A stretch of 64,000 nt of DNA from Microbacterium kyungheense (lineage in GTDB: Bacteria; Actinomycetota; Actinomycetes; Actinomycetales; Microbacteriaceae), in NCBI RefSeq assembly GCF_006783905.1, contig NZ_VFPE01000002.1:1138481-1202480 (forward strand), given 5' to 3'. A model generated the notes under the pieces. It made no database searches, was not told where the DNA came from, and saw nothing but the letters and a program-made list of their open reading frames with translations. Of this stretch, positions 63,284 to 64,000 are shown one piece after another. Position numbers and translations under genes: made by a program. The stretch's first letter is position 1. Each line of letters begins with the position of its first letter.

Positions 63284-64000
63284 TCAGCGTGTGAAGGTGC
63301 CGAGGCCGTGCTGGTCGAAGTACTCGAGCACGAGCGTGTCGCCGTCGAACGTCGCCTTCGAGATCGATCCCGGCGGTGCGTTCTCGCTGAACGGTCGGAA
63401 GACGAACTCGTCCCCCGTCCAGTGCTCGAGCGCCCATCGCCCGGCCGGGCCGAGCGAGAGCTCCAGCCCGCCGTCGACGACGGCCACCGTCGCCGCGCCG
63501 AAGTAGTCGTTGGCGTACGTCCCCGCATATGTGTCGAGTGCCTGTGCCGGGGCGGCGTCGGCAGGGGGCTTCTCTCCGACGAGCGTCCCGAAAGGCTCGG
63601 ACTCCCCTTCGAACACGCCCATGAACAGCGGCAGCCAGTCGCGGCGCTGCGCCCCGTACTGCGCGATGTCGAGGAACCGCGCGGCGATGCTCTCGGGCAC
63701 GCCGTTGGCGGAGGCGTTCGAGAGCACGACGATGCCGAGGCCCGCCTCGGGCAGCAGCTTGAACACCGTGCCGGTGCCGAGCAGGAACGCCCCGGAATGG
63801 TTGACGTCGACGAGGCCGCCCGCCGTCGTGCCCACGTTGAACCCGTAGCCGTAGTAGCCGGCGCGCGACCCGAACGAGGACGGCGGTGATCCGACGATCT
63901 GCGGCGACATCGCGGGCACGAGCAAGGATGCCTGGATGAAGGGCTCGCCGTCGTGCTCTCCTGCGGCGAGCAGCATCGAGAGCCACGTCGTGAGGTCGGT
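63284..64000 (-). CDS. Serine beta-lactamase-family protein, C-terminal part (cut by window edge)
   Basis: The 3' portion of a minus-strand gene running off the right edge. The visible 238 codons begin within the catalytic domain (TDLTTWLSMLLAAGEHDG), continue with YGYGFNV, HSGAFLLGTG (the KTG-like third motif region, here HSG) and GIVVLSNAS, and end in a DUF3471-like beta domain (about the last 90 residues: YAGTYANDYFG). This is the class C beta-lactamase/D-aminopeptidase-like family of serine hydrolases. The SxxK and YxN motifs would be outside the window or just before it, so function cannot be set. Confidence 0.82.
   Translation of the reverse strand, partial: TDLTTWLSMLLAAGEHDGEPFIQASLLVPAMSPQIVGSPPSSFGSRAGYYGYGFNVGTTAGGLVDVNHSGAFLLGTGTVFKLLPEAGLGIVVLSNASANGVPESIAARFLDIAQYGAQRRDWLPLFMGVFEGESEPFGTLVGEKPPADAAPAQALDTYAGTYANDYFGAATVAVVDGGLELSLGPAGRWALEHWTGDEFVFRPFSENAPPGSISKATFDGDTLVLEYFDQHGLGTFTR

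Overview
The window is GC-rich DNA from an actinomycete, most likely Microbacteriaceae and probably Microbacterium. Grounds seen in the sequence: very high GC with GC-ending codons, many GTG starts, RbpA, PafB/PafC, HelY, a zinc-independent (type B) L31 and densely packed genes, often joined by 4-base stop/start overlaps. The genus is a judgement from remembered protein similarity and could not be checked. About 67 protein genes, one tRNA and one insertion sequence are supported. Two genes run off the edges: an S9 peptidase on the left and a serine beta-lactamase-family protein on the right.

Layout. 1-5.7 kb: S9 peptidase and SDR pair (minus), NfeD-stomatin-phosphodiesterase operon, rbpA, lnt. 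5.7-17.6 kb: a mostly minus-strand block helY-tatC-tatA-pafC-pafB-FKBP lipoprotein-trmI-HAD, then PAC2, uppP, an M20 peptidase and tRNA-Leu(GAG). This order parallels Mycobacterium tuberculosis Rv2092c-Rv2141c, but the Pup-proteasome genes that sit between trmI and pafB there are absent. 17.6-25 kb: ferritin-like/VIT metal transporter, superfamily 2 helicase, GDSL esterase, SDR, SpoU-type RNA methylase, SAM methyltransferase, sirtuin. 25-27.9 kb: an accessory island with an IS110-family element (transposase frameshifted at an 11-G run, structured upstream region that may be a bridge RNA) and AT-richer orphan genes, one probably broken. 27.9-41.5 kb: phosphatase, then branched-chain amino acid catabolism: a carboxylase/acyl-CoA dehydrogenase/MaoC/CitE operon under a divergent TetR gene, a Tat-exported phosphoesterase, and the E1-alpha/E1-beta/E2 operon of a branched-chain 2-oxo acid dehydrogenase under a divergent Lrp-type gene. 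41.5-53 kb: EamA exporter, CGNR regulator, hydrolases, DEDDh exonuclease, rpmE2, ABC ATPase, divergent glgA/glgC, SerB-like phosphatase, FabG, small membrane proteins, SURF1. 53-64 kb: ABC-F protein, DedA protein, two-component system, acyltransferase, BioY, iron-box-controlled siderophore-interacting protein, MFS transporter, PatB-type aminotransferase, beta-lactamase-family protein.

How the genes fit together. TatA/TatC supply the export route needed by the twin-arginine phosphoesterase. The two catabolic operons form one pathway: 2-oxo acids from leucine, valine and isoleucine become acyl-CoAs (BkdABC), are dehydrogenated, carboxylated, hydrated and cleaved (FadE, AccA1/AccD1, MaoC, CitE-like). 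GlgC and GlgA make and use ADP-glucose. At sequence level three patterns stand out: a TANNNT box 6-7 bases before the start codon of 17 genes (leaderless transcription), strong excess of the heptamer GGATGCC/GGCATCC, and a REP-like repeat that supplies stop codons in one place and an N-terminal peptide repeat in another.
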